A DNA stretch of 64,000 bases from Algiphilus aromaticivorans DG1253 (GTDB lineage: Bacteria; Pseudomonadota; Gammaproteobacteria; Nevskiales; Nevskiaceae), in assembly GCF_000733765.1 (NCBI RefSeq), contig NZ_JPOG01000001.1, positions 3,234,501-3,298,500 on the forward strand. Direction: 5' to 3'. The position numbers were made by a program, and so were the translations under genes. This document shows, piece by piece, positions 18,053-26,202 of the stretch (within the stretch, counting starts at the first letter, position 1; each line of letters opens with the position of its first letter). The notes under the pieces were generated by a model. The model searched no databases, was not told the origin of the DNA, and was given only the letters and a program-made list of their open reading frames with translations.

Positions 18053-19159
18053 ATGCGCGCGAGCGGTAGGCTGCGCTGGCCCAAGCGCCTCGGAGACCCG
18101 GACTTGATTGCCTCGCAATTCCGCAAATGGTGGCGTCGCCGGAGCCGGTCGGTGCCGGTCGAGGCGATGCCGCCCGTAACGCGCACCGAAGACGGCGCGA
18201 TGCGCCGCCTGGGCGTCGAGCTCGAGTTCTCCGGCCTGTCGCTGCCCAAACTCTGCGAGCTTGTGCCTGAACAGGTCGGTGGACGCGCTCATGTCATTTC
18301 GGACTATGAAGCCGAGGTCACCGGCACGCGCTGGGGCAAATGGGGCATCGAGCTGGATTTCGCCTTCCTCAAGGCCCTGGGCCGCGAGAACAACGAGCCT
18401 AACGTCGAGCCACGCAACAGCCTTGAGGAGCTTTCCGAGAGTCTGCTGGCCGCCGTGGCACGGCAGGTCGTTCCCTTCGAGATCGTCTCTCCTCCGATCG
18501 CCATGGACGAGCTGGAAGTCGTCGACACGCTGGTCTCCGAACTGTGCCGCGCGGGCGCTCGTGGCACGCGGCACTCGCCGCTCTATGCCTTCGGCGTGCA
18601 TCTCAACGTGGAGCTGGCCGACACCACCGCCGCGACACTGCTGGCCTATCTGCAGGCCTGGGCGCTGCTCTTCGACTGGCTGCGCGAACGCTGCCACCCC
18701 GATCTGTCGCGCCGCATATCGCCCTACATCGAACCCTACCCGCTGGACTATGCGCGCCTGATCCTGCAAGCCGACTACGCACCGGACAGCGCGCAACTGA
18801 TCGACGACTACCTGGCGCACAACCCGACCCGCAATCGGGCGCTGGACATGCTGCCGGTCTTCGCGCACCTCGACGAGGCGCGCGTACGTGCAACGGTTGA
18901 CGATCACCGCATCAAGGCGCGGCCGGCGCTGCACTATCGTCTGCCCAACTGCCAGATCGACGAGCCCGACTGGCACTGGCGCGATCTCTGGCGCGACTGG
19001 CTGCAGCTGGAGCACCTAGCCGGCGACGCCGATCGACGGGCACGCATGGCGAAAGACTTCCTGAGCTTTCACGACAGCGTCGTGGATCGACTGACCGGCG
19101 ACTGGCAGCAACAGACGCGACGATGGTTGCTAGACGACGACGCGCTGGCCGACCACTGA
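18053..19159 (+). CDS. Amidoligase-family protein
   Basis: This protein of up to 368 residues has the amidoligase (COOH-NH2 ligase) opening RLGVELEFSGLSLPKLCELV, followed by GKWGIELDFAFLKAL, PFEIVSPPIAMDEL and FGVHLNVEL, family positions that hold acidic and His residues for ATP/metal binding. Such enzymes are predicted to join a carboxylate to an amine using ATP. Start choice is open. The ATG at 18053 gives an Arg-rich extension. A TTG at 18104 has GGAG 8 bases upstream. The ATG at 18167 fits the family N-terminus best. Its last 37 bases overlap a class-I glutamine amidotransferase gene, a recurring partnership. Substrate is unknown. Confidence 0.85.
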   Translation: MRASGRLRWPKRLGDPDLIASQFRKWWRRRSRSVPVEAMPPVTRTEDGAMRRLGVELEFSGLSLPKLCELVPEQVGGRAHVISDYEAEVTGTRWGKWGIELDFAFLKALGRENNEPNVEPRNSLEELSESLLAAVARQVVPFEIVSPPIAMDELEVVDTLVSELCRAGARGTRHSPLYAFGVHLNVELADTTAATLLAYLQAWALLFDWLRERCHPDLSRRISPYIEPYPLDYARLILQADYAPDSAQLIDDYLAHNPTRNRALDMLPVFAHLDEARVRATVDDHRIKARPALHYRLPNCQIDEPDWHWRDLWRDWLQLEHLAGDADRRARMAKDFLSFHDSVVDRLTGDWQQQTRRWLLDDDALADH

Positions 19160-19839
19160 TCGGCATCACCGGCGGCGACTCGCGCCTGCCCTGGGGCTGG
19201 TGGTTCGCAGCCGCCGCCGTACGGCGCGCGGGCGGCCGGCCGCTGCGCATCACGCCCGGCCGGCCTCTGCCCGGGGACACCGCCCTGGAAGGCCTGATTG
19301 TCGGCGGCGGCGACGATATCGACCCGGCGCTCTATACCGGCGAGGACAACGGGGCGCCCGCCGCCGATCCGGCGCGTGATCGACTGGAGCTGGCGCTGCT
19401 GGAACGCGCACTTGGCGACGGCCTGCCAGTGCTCGGCATTTGCCGCGGCGCGCAGTTGCTCAACGTCTCGCTGGGGGGCTCGCTTTACGCCGACATTCGT
19501 CCGCGACGCCGCCTGACCAGCAACCGCCGCACGCCACTGGCGCGCAAGACTGCCGCGCTGCGTGCCAACAGCCGGCTGGCGCGCATCTGCGGCACATCGC
19601 CGCTGCGCATCAACAGCCTGCACCACCAGGCCATGCAGCGCCTGGGGCACGGCTTGCGCACGGTTGCGCGCGACCTCGACGGCATCAAGCAAGGCGTCGA
19701 GGCTATCGATGCACCGTTCCGCATCGGCGTGCAGTGGCACCCGGAGTACCTCCCGCGCCAGCGCTCCCAGCGCCGGCTTTTCGCCGCCCTGGTCGGTCAA
19801 GCCAGGCGCCGCAACCTGCGTGCGACGCGGAACGGCTGA
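19123..19839 (+). CDS. Gamma-glutamyl-gamma-aminobutyrate hydrolase-family protein (peptidase C26)
   Basis: The 238-residue protein is a class-I glutamine-amidotransferase-like hydrolase. It has IGITGGDSRLPWGWW at the start, LIVGGGDDIDPALY, the nucleophile elbow GICRGAQLLN (Cys107), SLHHQAM and the His/Glu pair in GVQWHPEY (His206, Glu208). PuuD-type members hydrolyse gamma-glutamyl amides. The gene overlaps the amidoligase by 37 bases, so the products are made together. The pair may form and cleave the same amide bond, or the hydrolase may trim the ligase product (inference). The C-terminus is very Arg-rich. Confidence 0.9.
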   Translation: MVARRRRAGRPLIGITGGDSRLPWGWWFAAAAVRRAGGRPLRITPGRPLPGDTALEGLIVGGGDDIDPALYTGEDNGAPAADPARDRLELALLERALGDGLPVLGICRGAQLLNVSLGGSLYADIRPRRRLTSNRRTPLARKTAALRANSRLARICGTSPLRINSLHHQAMQRLGHGLRTVARDLDGIKQGVEAIDAPFRIGVQWHPEYLPRQRSQRRLFAALVGQARRRNLRATRNG

Positions 19840-19857
19840 GCGCTGCCGGTCTCGCTG

Positions 19858-19886
19858 TTGACAAGCACCGTCTATTAAACTATCGT
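19858..19886 (+). promoter_or_regulatory. Promoter of the alkB gene
   Basis: A perfect -35 TTGACA (19858-19863) stands 17 bases before TATCGT (19881-19886), a 4-of-6 match to the -10 consensus. The local sequence is AT-rich in an otherwise GC-rich window. The -10 overlaps the palindromic operator. Confidence 0.6.
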
Positions 19887-19903
19887 TTAATTAAACGATT
19901 GTT
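19878..19903 (+). promoter_or_regulatory. Palindromic operator at the alkB promoter
   Basis: ATCGTTTAATTAAACGAT (19882-19899) is a perfect 18-bp palindrome. After one T-T mismatch on each side, the symmetry continues through AAC (19878-19880) and GTT (19901-19903). Size, symmetry and position over the -10 are typical of TetR-type repressor sites. No TetR gene lies in the window. Confidence 0.65.
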
Positions 19904-19928
19904 CAGTCCCGCGAGGGAGGAGCCTGTC

Positions 19929-21086
19929 ATGACCACCGCAAGCCTCAATGCTACCGACTGGGTGGACCGCAAGAAGTACCTCTGGTTGCTGGGCGCGCCG
20001 GTGATGCTGCTGCCGCTGATCGGCTATTTCTTCTTCGAGCTGACCGGCTGGGGCATCTTCTTCTGGTTCGCGCCGCTTTTCGTCTACGGCGTGATCCCGC
20101 TCGCCGACCTGCTCATCGGCGAGGACCGCAGCAATCCACCCGAGGAGATCGTCCCGGCGCTGGAGCGCGAACGCTACTACCGCTACGCCACCTACATGGC
20201 CGTGCCGCTGCAGTACGTCACGCTGGTGTGGGGCTGCTGGGCCGTGGCGACGCTGGATCTGGCCGGGTGGGCCTATCTGGGCGTGGCCGTCTCGGTTGGT
20301 GTGGTTTCCGGTATCGCCATCAACACCGGCCACGAGCTCGGGCACAAGACCGACGGCCTTGAGCAGTGGCTGGCCAAGATCGCGCTGGCGACCTCGGCCT
20401 ATGGTCACTTCTTCGTCGAGCACAACCGCGGCCATCACGTACGCGTGGCGACGGAGGAGGATCCGGCCTCCTCGCGCATGGGTGAAAGCCTCTACGCATT
20501 CCTGCCGCGCACCGTCCTGGGCAGCCTGCGCTCGGGCTGGGAGATCGAGAAGCAGCGGCTGGCGCGCAACGGCCACGGCGTCTGGTCGATCCATAACCAC
20601 AACCTGCAGGCCTGGAGCATAACGGTGATGCTCTTCGCCGGGCTGACCGCCTGGTTCGGCTGGATCGTGCTGCCCTTCCTGATCATCCAGGCGATCTACG
20701 GCTTCTCGCTGCTGGAAGTGGTCAACTATCTTGAGCACTACGGCCTGCGCCGGCAGAAGCTGGATAACGGCCGCTACGAGCGTTGTCAGCCGCGCCATTC
20801 CTGGAACAACAACCACACCGTGACCAACCTGCTGCTCTATCAGCTGCAGCGGCATTCGGACCATCACGCGAACCCGACGCGCTCCTACCAGGCGCTGCGC
20901 CACTTCGAGGACGCACCGCAGCTGCCCTCGGGCTACGCCGGCATGATCGTGCTGGCCTACATCCCCTGGTTGTGGTTCAAGGTCATGGACCCCAAGGTCG
21001 TTGCTCATCACGAGGGCGACCTCACCAAGGCAGCGTTGCAACCGGGCAAGGAAGCCGAGCTGATGACGCGCTACCACTCTGCCTGA
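19929..21086 (+). CDS. alkB: Alkane 1-monooxygenase AlkB
   Basis: The 385-residue integral membrane di-iron enzyme hydroxylates the terminal carbon of medium-chain alkanes, taking electrons from rubredoxin. About six hydrophobic helices are visible. The histidine boxes are HELGH (135-139), HNRGHH (165-170) and HSDHH (309-313), with the further family motif NYLEHYG (266-272). The start at 19929 has GGGAGGAG just upstream and fits family length. A strong terminator separates it from rubA, yet rubA and rubB follow at once, so electron-transfer partners are encoded in place. Chain-length range cannot be told safely. Confidence 0.96.
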   Translation: MTTASLNATDWVDRKKYLWLLGAPVMLLPLIGYFFFELTGWGIFFWFAPLFVYGVIPLADLLIGEDRSNPPEEIVPALERERYYRYATYMAVPLQYVTLVWGCWAVATLDLAGWAYLGVAVSVGVVSGIAINTGHELGHKTDGLEQWLAKIALATSAYGHFFVEHNRGHHVRVATEEDPASSRMGESLYAFLPRTVLGSLRSGWEIEKQRLARNGHGVWSIHNHNLQAWSITVMLFAGLTAWFGWIVLPFLIIQAIYGFSLLEVVNYLEHYGLRRQKLDNGRYERCQPRHSWNNNHTVTNLLLYQLQRHSDHHANPTRSYQALRHFEDAPQLPSGYAGMIVLAYIPWLWFKVMDPKVVAHHEGDLTKAALQPGKEAELMTRYHSA

Positions 21087-21106
21087 GCCGAAAGGGCACA
21101 ATACGC

Positions 21107-21136
21107 GGCGGCGCGCTCTGGCGCGCCGCCTTTTTT
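21107..21136 (+). terminator. Intrinsic terminator between alkB and rubA
   Basis: A perfect 10-bp stem (21107-21116 with 21121-21130), TCTG loop, followed by six T residues. It would lower rubA/rubB transcription relative to alkB or imply a separate rubA promoter. Confidence 0.88.
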
Positions 21137-21162
21137 ACGGACTAAAAAGAGAGTTTGAGCCC

Positions 21163-21333
21163 ATGCGCAAGTGGCGTTGCCTGATCTGCGACTTCGAATA
21201 CGACGAGGCCAAGGGCCTGCCCGAAGAGGGCATCGAGCCCGGCACCAAGTGGGAGGACGTCCCTGACGACTGGACCTGCCCGGACTGCGGCGCCTCGAAG
21301 GATGACTTCGAGATGGTGCCGGTGGATGACTGA
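21163..21333 (+). CDS. rubA: Rubredoxin
   Basis: This 56-residue gene encodes a one-iron electron carrier. Its iron ligands are Cys6 and Cys9 (CLIC) and Cys39 and Cys42 (CPDC), separated by the usual Trp/Asp-rich loop ([17 protein letters not shown]). It resembles the AlkG2/RubA type that can reduce AlkB. AAAGAGAG stands upstream of the ATG. The rubredoxin reductase GTG follows the stop with no gap, so the two are one unit. It sits 26 bases after the alkB terminator. Confidence 0.95.
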   Translation: MRKWRCLICDFEYDEAKGLPEEGIEPGTKWEDVPDDWTCPDCGASKDDFEMVPVDD

Positions 21334-22485
21334 GTGAGCGCCGCCGACCCCATCGTCATCGTCGGCAGCGGCCACGCCGGCTATACGCTGGCGCGGGAGC
21401 TGCGCAAGCTTGACGAGGCGACCCCGGTGCACATCGTCACCCGCGACGATGGCAGCGCCTACTACAAGCCGAATCTGTCCAAAGCGCTGGCGATGGGCAA
21501 GGCGCCCGGAGAGCTGGTTCAGCAGCCCGCTGAGCAGGCCGCGGAAGCGGTGAAGGCGACATTGCACCCGCACAGCACGGTCGAATCCATCGACCCCGAG
21601 GCCCACGAGATCCGCTTCGGTGGTCAAACGCTGCGCTACGCCAGCCTCGTGCTCGCCACCGGCGCCGCGCCGATCCGGCTGCAAGCATTGGGGCCAGACG
21701 CGACCTCGGTCAACAGCCTCGACGACTACCGCATCTTCCACGACCGCCTCGGCGAGAACACGGAGATCCTCATCGCCGGCGCCGGCCTCATCGGCTGCGA
21801 GTTCGCCAATGATCTCGCCGCGGCAAGGCATCGCGTCAGCGTCATCGACCTGGCCGACTGGCCGCTGTCGCGCCTGCTGCCCGAGCCGCAGGGTCGTGCG
21901 CTGCAGGCCGGCCTGGAAGATCTCGGCGTGCGCTTCCATTTCGGCCGCTCCATAGAGCGGGTCGAAGGCCGGCGCGCACATCTCGACGACGGCAGCGAGC
22001 TGGACTTCGAGCTGCTGCTGTCGGCCATCGGTCTGAAGCCGGATACGCATCTGGCGCAGGCTGCCGGCCTGGAATGCGGCCGCGGCATCCGCGTCGATGA
22101 TCACTTCGCGACCTCCGCGCCAGATATCTACGCCCTTGGTGACTGCGTGGACGTGCCGGGCGATGCCACATCGCTGCCGATGCCCTATGTGCTGCCCATC
22201 GCCCACGCGGCGCGCGCACTGGCCAAGACGCTGAGCGGCGAGCCGACACGGGCATCGCTGCCGGCCATGCCCGTCATCGTCAAGACACCGGCCTGCCCGA
22301 CGCTGGTCTGCCCACCGCTGGTCGCCGAGGGCGCGTGGCAGGTTAGCGGCGAGGCGCCCGATCTGGAAGCGATCTTCGTGGCCGACGACGGGCGCGAGAC
22401 CGGCTTCGCGCTGACCGGCGCGGCGACGAAGAAGCGCGGCGAGTACACCAAGCGCGTGCCGCCGGTGCTTGCCGCTAAGGACTGA
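21334..22485 (+). CDS. rubB: Rubredoxin reductase (FAD/NAD-dependent)
   Basis: The 383-residue flavoprotein passes electrons from NADH to rubredoxin for alkane hydroxylation. It has the FAD-binding VIVGSGHAGYTLARELRK at the N-terminus, the YKPNLSKALA active-face motif, the NAD-binding ILIAGAGLIGCEFANDL near residue 150, and IYALGDCVDV near the FAD end. The GTG start directly abuts the rubA stop, so translation is probably coupled. Length and motif order match rubredoxin reductases rather than thioredoxin reductases. Confidence 0.93.
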   Translation: MSAADPIVIVGSGHAGYTLARELRKLDEATPVHIVTRDDGSAYYKPNLSKALAMGKAPGELVQQPAEQAAEAVKATLHPHSTVESIDPEAHEIRFGGQTLRYASLVLATGAAPIRLQALGPDATSVNSLDDYRIFHDRLGENTEILIAGAGLIGCEFANDLAAARHRVSVIDLADWPLSRLLPEPQGRALQAGLEDLGVRFHFGRSIERVEGRRAHLDDGSELDFELLLSAIGLKPDTHLAQAAGLECGRGIRVDDHFATSAPDIYALGDCVDVPGDATSLPMPYVLPIAHAARALAKTLSGEPTRASLPAMPVIVKTPACPTLVCPPLVAEGAWQVSGEAPDLEAIFVADDGRETGFALTGAATKKRGEYTKRVPPVLAAKD

Positions 22486-22601
22486 TACGCGAGCGGGGCA
22501 GTGCGCGGCATGCTGGTCCGACAGCGTGCAGCTGGCATCGACAGCGACCAGAGACCGACCGCCCACGGGCCCGGCCGCAGCCCTATAGCCGGTCAATAAC
22601 T

Positions 22602-22637
22602 AAAAAACGGCCGGCCCCCGAACCGCGGGACCGGCCG
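22602..22637 (-). terminator. Intrinsic terminator for the barrel-like protein gene
   Basis: On the minus strand a CGGCCGG stem (22631-22637 with 22608-22614) and inner pairing around a GGTTC loop are followed by TTTTTT (22607-22602). It lies 50 bases beyond the stop codon of the minus-strand gene. Confidence 0.85.
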
Positions 22638-22686
22638 CCACACCGTTACTCTTTGAGTTGCAGCCTCGAAAGCGCGTGCCTCGAGG

Positions 22687-23508
22687 TCAGTAGGACAGGC
22701 TGATGCTCACCATGCCGGTCAGGAAGTCGTCTTCCGGATTGCCGATAACGGCGTCGTCGGTCATGTAGTAGGTGGTGGCGAGACCGAGGCCCCAGTCGCC
22801 GTAGGCCGGCGGAACGAAGGCCATCGGGATGGAGGCGGAGAGCCCCAGCGAGGAATAGCCGTAGCCGCCCTCGTCCGGGTTGTAATAGCCGTCCGAGAAG
22901 AAGGCGACGCTGGCCGGCACCGAGAAAGACACCGAGCCGACATCGAAGCCGGGGCCCACGGAGAAGACGTAGGCCTCCCCTTCCTCGGCACCCGACTCGC
23001 TGCCGATGCGCATATGCACGGTCAGACCCGGGTTGAGGGCGAAGTCGCCGCCCCACATGCCCGAGTCATCCAGCCCGGCGCTCAGGTCGAGAATGCGCTC
23101 GGCGGTGACGCCGCCATAGTTCCATTCCTGGTAGGTCGCACCGAAGGATGCGATGCCGGCGGCGTAGCCGACTCCGATATAGGTATCGATTTCCTGAATG
23201 TTGCCGCCCACCGTGGCCGGGCCGTCGGAATTGTCGTTGACGTCGCCCCAGACGCCGAAATTCACGGAGAAGCCCTTAGGAAGGGCCAAGCCGATATCGA
23301 AATAAACGAAATTGGTCGACTCCGAACCGAAGAAATCACTGCCGCCGCCCCAGACGTCGGCGCCATAGGAAACGAAGTGCGAGGCGTAATCAACGCCGAA
23401 GGACCCGCTCACAGCACTGCCGGCATCGTCGGCGAAGGCCGGGCTGGCTGCTCCCCACACCAGCGTGCCCGCAAGCACGGGATAGATGACCTGTCTCATT
23501 TGCTTCAT
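22687..23508 (-). CDS. Predicted outer-membrane beta-barrel protein
   Basis: The 273-residue protein has a Sec signal (about 1-26, cleaved near AFADDAG). Alternating-hydrophobicity strands follow (GSFGVDYASHFVSYG, FVYFDIGLALPKGFSVNFGVWG, VFSVGPGFDVG), and it ends in ISLSY, an aromatic C-terminus typical of barrel assembly signals. It resembles TorF-like putative porins; cargo is unknown. AGGGAGAAACC precedes the ATG. Given the nearby alkB cluster, a role in uptake of hydrophobic substrates is possible but unproven. Confidence 0.7.
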   Translation of the reverse strand: MKQMRQVIYPVLAGTLVWGAASPAFADDAGSAVSGSFGVDYASHFVSYGADVWGGGSDFFGSESTNFVYFDIGLALPKGFSVNFGVWGDVNDNSDGPATVGGNIQEIDTYIGVGYAAGIASFGATYQEWNYGGVTAERILDLSAGLDDSGMWGGDFALNPGLTVHMRIGSESGAEEGEAYVFSVGPGFDVGSVSFSVPASVAFFSDGYYNPDEGGYGYSSLGLSASIPMAFVPPAYGDWGLGLATTYYMTDDAVIGNPEDDFLTGMVSISLSY

Positions 23509-23846
23509 GGTTTCTCCCTAGAGAAGTTCGGATGAAATACGCGCCCAACGGGTCCCCTTGTTGCATTCCGTCGCATCCCCACAAGCCGGCGGAACGGCTG
23601 GAATGCTTATGGCTCGAATCATCAGGGAAGGCGCCGGGCCAAAGACATACGTCAAATGACGTAACTTCCGACGGCCGTCGTATTCGATTTTCCGCCCGAC
23701 ATCAGGCCCTTAGGTGATGCGCCAGCCACCCGGCCTGCGCGGCGGCATCGCGCACCACGACCAGCATCGCCGGCGACTGTCGGTGGCAGCCGCGCACAAG
23801 CGACGTTCCTGGCCCGAGCGGCCCCGTCCACAGGAAAAGGCGGGCG
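23509..23846. other. 338-base gap between amiE and the barrel-protein gene, with palindromes
   Basis: I see no gene here. It should hold the minus-strand promoter of the barrel-protein gene and the 3' untranslated end of amiE. Two inverted repeats lie at 23648-23680 and are annotated separately. No U-tract terminator for amiE is evident. Confidence 0.5.
23648..23680. promoter_or_regulatory. Two adjacent palindromes upstream of the barrel-protein gene
   Basis: TACGTCA (23648-23654) and TGACGTA (23657-23663) are perfect inverted arms with an AA centre. CGACGGCCGTCG (23669-23680) is a perfect 12-bp palindrome. They are about 140-170 bases upstream of the start at 23508 and could be regulator sites. 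Confidence 0.35.
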
Positions 23847-24893
23847 TCAGGTGCTGCCAATCTTCCCGGTAGTACCGGTGCGCGCGGCCGTCGGCAGATT
23901 CCCCACCGGGCACTGCTCGGTACCTGTCGCCTCTCGAGTGATGCGCTGGACGCGGGTACGCGCCGCCACCGGATCGTTAACCCAATCACGATAGAACTCG
24001 AAGGGACAGTTCGCCACGCCCTGGTCGCCATCACCGCCGGTATAGCCGCGATGCAGGAGCTTGAAGAGGTGATTCTGCGACTGGTCGTGGGCACGGGCAT
24101 CGCGAATGGCGCTCACCGAGAGCTGCGCGTACTGGATACCCATCTCCTCTTCACCGCACTCGCCGAGGGTACGGCCGTCAAAGCCGATGATGGCGGAATG
24201 CCCGAAGTAGGAATAGACGCCGTCGAAGCCGGCGGCGTTGGCGACGGCGACATAGCAGTTGTTGGACCACGCCATACACTTCGACATCATCACCTGCTGC
24301 TCCTTGGCCGGATACATGTAGCCTTGGCAGCGGATGATGAGCTCGGCACCCTTCATTGCGCGGTCGCGCCAGATCTCGGGATAGTTGCCGTCGTCGCAGA
24401 TGATGAGGCTGATCTTCAAGCCCTTCGGGCCATTGCAGGCGTAGGTGGCATCGCCCGGGTACCAACCCTCGATTGGGCACCACGGGATGCACTTGCGATA
24501 CTTCTGGACGATCTCGCCCTGGTTATTGATGAGGATGAGCGTGTTGTAGGGGGCCTTTTCGGGATGCCCCTCGTGACGTTCGCCGGTGATGGAGAACACA
24601 CCCCAGGTATCCGCCTCGCGGCAGGCCGCCGCGAATACCTCGGTCTCGTCGCCGGGGATCGGTGCGGCCGTGGCCATCATCTCGTCACGGTCGTACATGA
24701 TCCCCATCGTCGAGTACTCGGGAAAGACGACGAGATCCATGCCGGGCAGTCCGACCTTCATGCCCTTGACCATCTCGGCGATGCCGCGGGCGTTGTCCAG
24801 CACATCCTGTCGCGTATGCAGCCGCGGCATCTTGTAGTTGACGACGGCTACACCGACGGTATCGGCGCTGCTCGAGATATCTCCGTGTCGCAT
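23847..24893 (-). CDS. amiE: Aliphatic amidase AmiE
   Basis: The 348-residue nitrilase-superfamily enzyme hydrolyses short aliphatic amides to the acid and ammonia in the cytoplasm. With the ATG at 24893 (AAGGGAG upstream), the catalytic triad falls at the canonical numbers: Glu59 (FPEYS), Lys134 (YRKCIPW) and Cys166 (IICDDG). Together with the near-identical AmiE-type N-terminus (MRHGDISSS) this makes the call secure and argues against a general nitrilase. The amiC/amiR regulators found with Pseudomonas amiE are not nearby. Confidence 0.95.
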   Translation of the reverse strand: MRHGDISSSADTVGVAVVNYKMPRLHTRQDVLDNARGIAEMVKGMKVGLPGMDLVVFPEYSTMGIMYDRDEMMATAAPIPGDETEVFAAACREADTWGVFSITGERHEGHPEKAPYNTLILINNQGEIVQKYRKCIPWCPIEGWYPGDATYACNGPKGLKISLIICDDGNYPEIWRDRAMKGAELIIRCQGYMYPAKEQQVMMSKCMAWSNNCYVAVANAAGFDGVYSYFGHSAIIGFDGRTLGECGEEEMGIQYAQLSVSAIRDARAHDQSQNHLFKLLHRGYTGGDGDQGVANCPFEFYRDWVNDPVAARTRVQRITREATGTEQCPVGNLPTAARTGTTGKIGST

Positions 24894-25139
24894 GATCGTG
24901 CTCCCTTGACAGGCCACCCGCTCTTCGGGGGCGAGGCCTTCAGTGACTGATCACCCAGGAATGCCTGGCAGCGCGCGCCTCGCGCTCCGTGCCCCCTGCC
25001 GGCCGCTTTTGATGAGCCGCTGCAGCATTGGCAACCCGCCGGATGACGGCTGCGATAGCTCTGCACGCTTTCCGGCTGATGCGCGCTGCGTTCATTGCTC
25101 GCGTGCGCGACGCGCGTTGCTCTGGGCATCGTGGCCAGT

Positions 25140-25577
25140 CTCGGCACGGTGGCGATGGCGCGCTGCCGGCCGGCGAGGCCCTACCGGCCTTCGAGGCCGC
25201 CATCGTCTGGCTGGGCGCACGACTGCCGGAGGCGGCGCCGCCGCGGCTAGTGCACGGCGACTTTCGCAACGGCAACTTCCTCGTCGGTCCCGAGGCCGGC
25301 CTCACCGGCGTGCTCGACTGGGAGCTGGCGCACCGTGGCGACCCGGCCGAGGATATCGGCTGGCTGTGCATGCGCTCCTGGCGCTTCGGCGCCGACGCGC
25401 GGCTGCGCTTCTGGGAGGGCCGTGGCTGCGCTCAAGTGGGGCGTGATCTGCCAGTCCTTCGCCTGGCAGCATCTGCGCGGCGAGGCCCCGGGCCTGGAGC
25501 CTGCCCTGATCGGCCGGCGCGTCTCCGAGGTCGAGCTGCATCTGCTGGACCTCATGGAAGGCCGGGAGGCCGCATGA
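25140..25577 (+). pseudogene. Decayed phosphotransferase (APH/ACAD11-type) gene
   Basis: From about 25140 one frame encodes the C-terminal half of an aminoglycoside-phosphotransferase-like protein with intact RLVHGDFRNGNFLVG and GVLDWELAHRGDPAEDIGW. After SWRFGADARLRFWEG the frame is lost near 25420, and the family sequence resumes in another frame as AALKWGVICQSFAWQ and RRVSEVELHLLDL, ending at the TGA 25575-25577. Around 25 residues usually present between SWRFG and the FWE motif are missing, and no N-terminal lobe is recognisable upstream. So it is 5'-truncated, internally deleted and frameshifted. The end overlaps the next ATG (ATGA), the old operon junction. Confidence 0.75.
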
Positions 25578-25942
25578 GTGGCAATCGCCCTACCGACGCC
25601 GAGCTGGCCCGTGCGGCGCGCAATGAGCTTGCCGCCTTGGGCGAGGACAGCGCCAATACCGCCTATCGCCTGCGTCTGGTCGCCGGGGCCCTGAGCATCG
25701 TCGAACGCGCGCTGGCCGAGGGGGCCGAGGCCGCGGAAAGCGAGCGCGCCGCGCTGAGCGCCCTGCCGCTGGCGAGCGAGGAGGATCTCGCGATCCTCCG
25801 CTCTCGGCTCTGCGCAGCGCTGCCCGAAGGCCAACTCAGCCCCGAAGATCCCGCCGTGCTGGCCGCCTTGCGCGCCTGCGCCGGAGCGCATCTGCGCGTC
25901 GACAACCCGGAGCTAAGGGCACTACCGAAGGTCAGCGAATAG
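25574..25942 (+). CDS. DUF6285-like small protein
   Basis: The 122-residue product is helical, with RLRLVAGALSIVERALAEG in the middle and LAALRACAGAHLRVDNPE near the end, matching DUF6285 proteins that usually sit next to APH-like phosphotransferase and acyl-CoA dehydrogenase genes. Its ATG overlaps the stop of the decayed phosphotransferase. The gene is still open although its partner is broken. No acyl-CoA dehydrogenase is present here. Function is unknown, and expression after loss of the upstream gene is doubtful. Confidence 0.7.
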   Translation: MSGNRPTDAELARAARNELAALGEDSANTAYRLRLVAGALSIVERALAEGAEAAESERAALSALPLASEEDLAILRSRLCAALPEGQLSPEDPAVLAALRACAGAHLRVDNPELRALPKVSE

Positions 25943-26202
25943 GGGCACAGCGTGGTTCGTGGAGTAACGCAGACTCTCTAGCTGCTTTCGCGATGTCGTG
26001 AAGCAACGAGACAGAACCATACGTGCTCCATCAAGGGCACCGAAGCGGGCGGTATCACGACAGGAAGCTCGCGTCGGCGCTCGCGCCCGACTCAGCGCAT
26101 AGCGGGCAGGGGCCAAGGGTCTTACTCTGTGAACGCAGCTTGGGATTTCCGAGATGGTCTCAAGCCCCTTCCGGGTCGGATTACCGGCTGCACAACAAGA
26201 GA
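25943..26202. other. Gap between DUF6285 gene and phospholipase D gene
   Basis: No gene, repeat or clear promoter is recognisable. The stretch may mark the joint between the decayed operon and the phospholipase D gene. Confidence 0.35.

Noticed and set aside
25028-25942. A single 304-residue fusion of a phosphotransferase and DUF6285
   Set aside because: The middle (about 25420-25573) is in the wrong frame for the phosphotransferase, and the ATGA junction shows two genes. It is a frameshift artefact.
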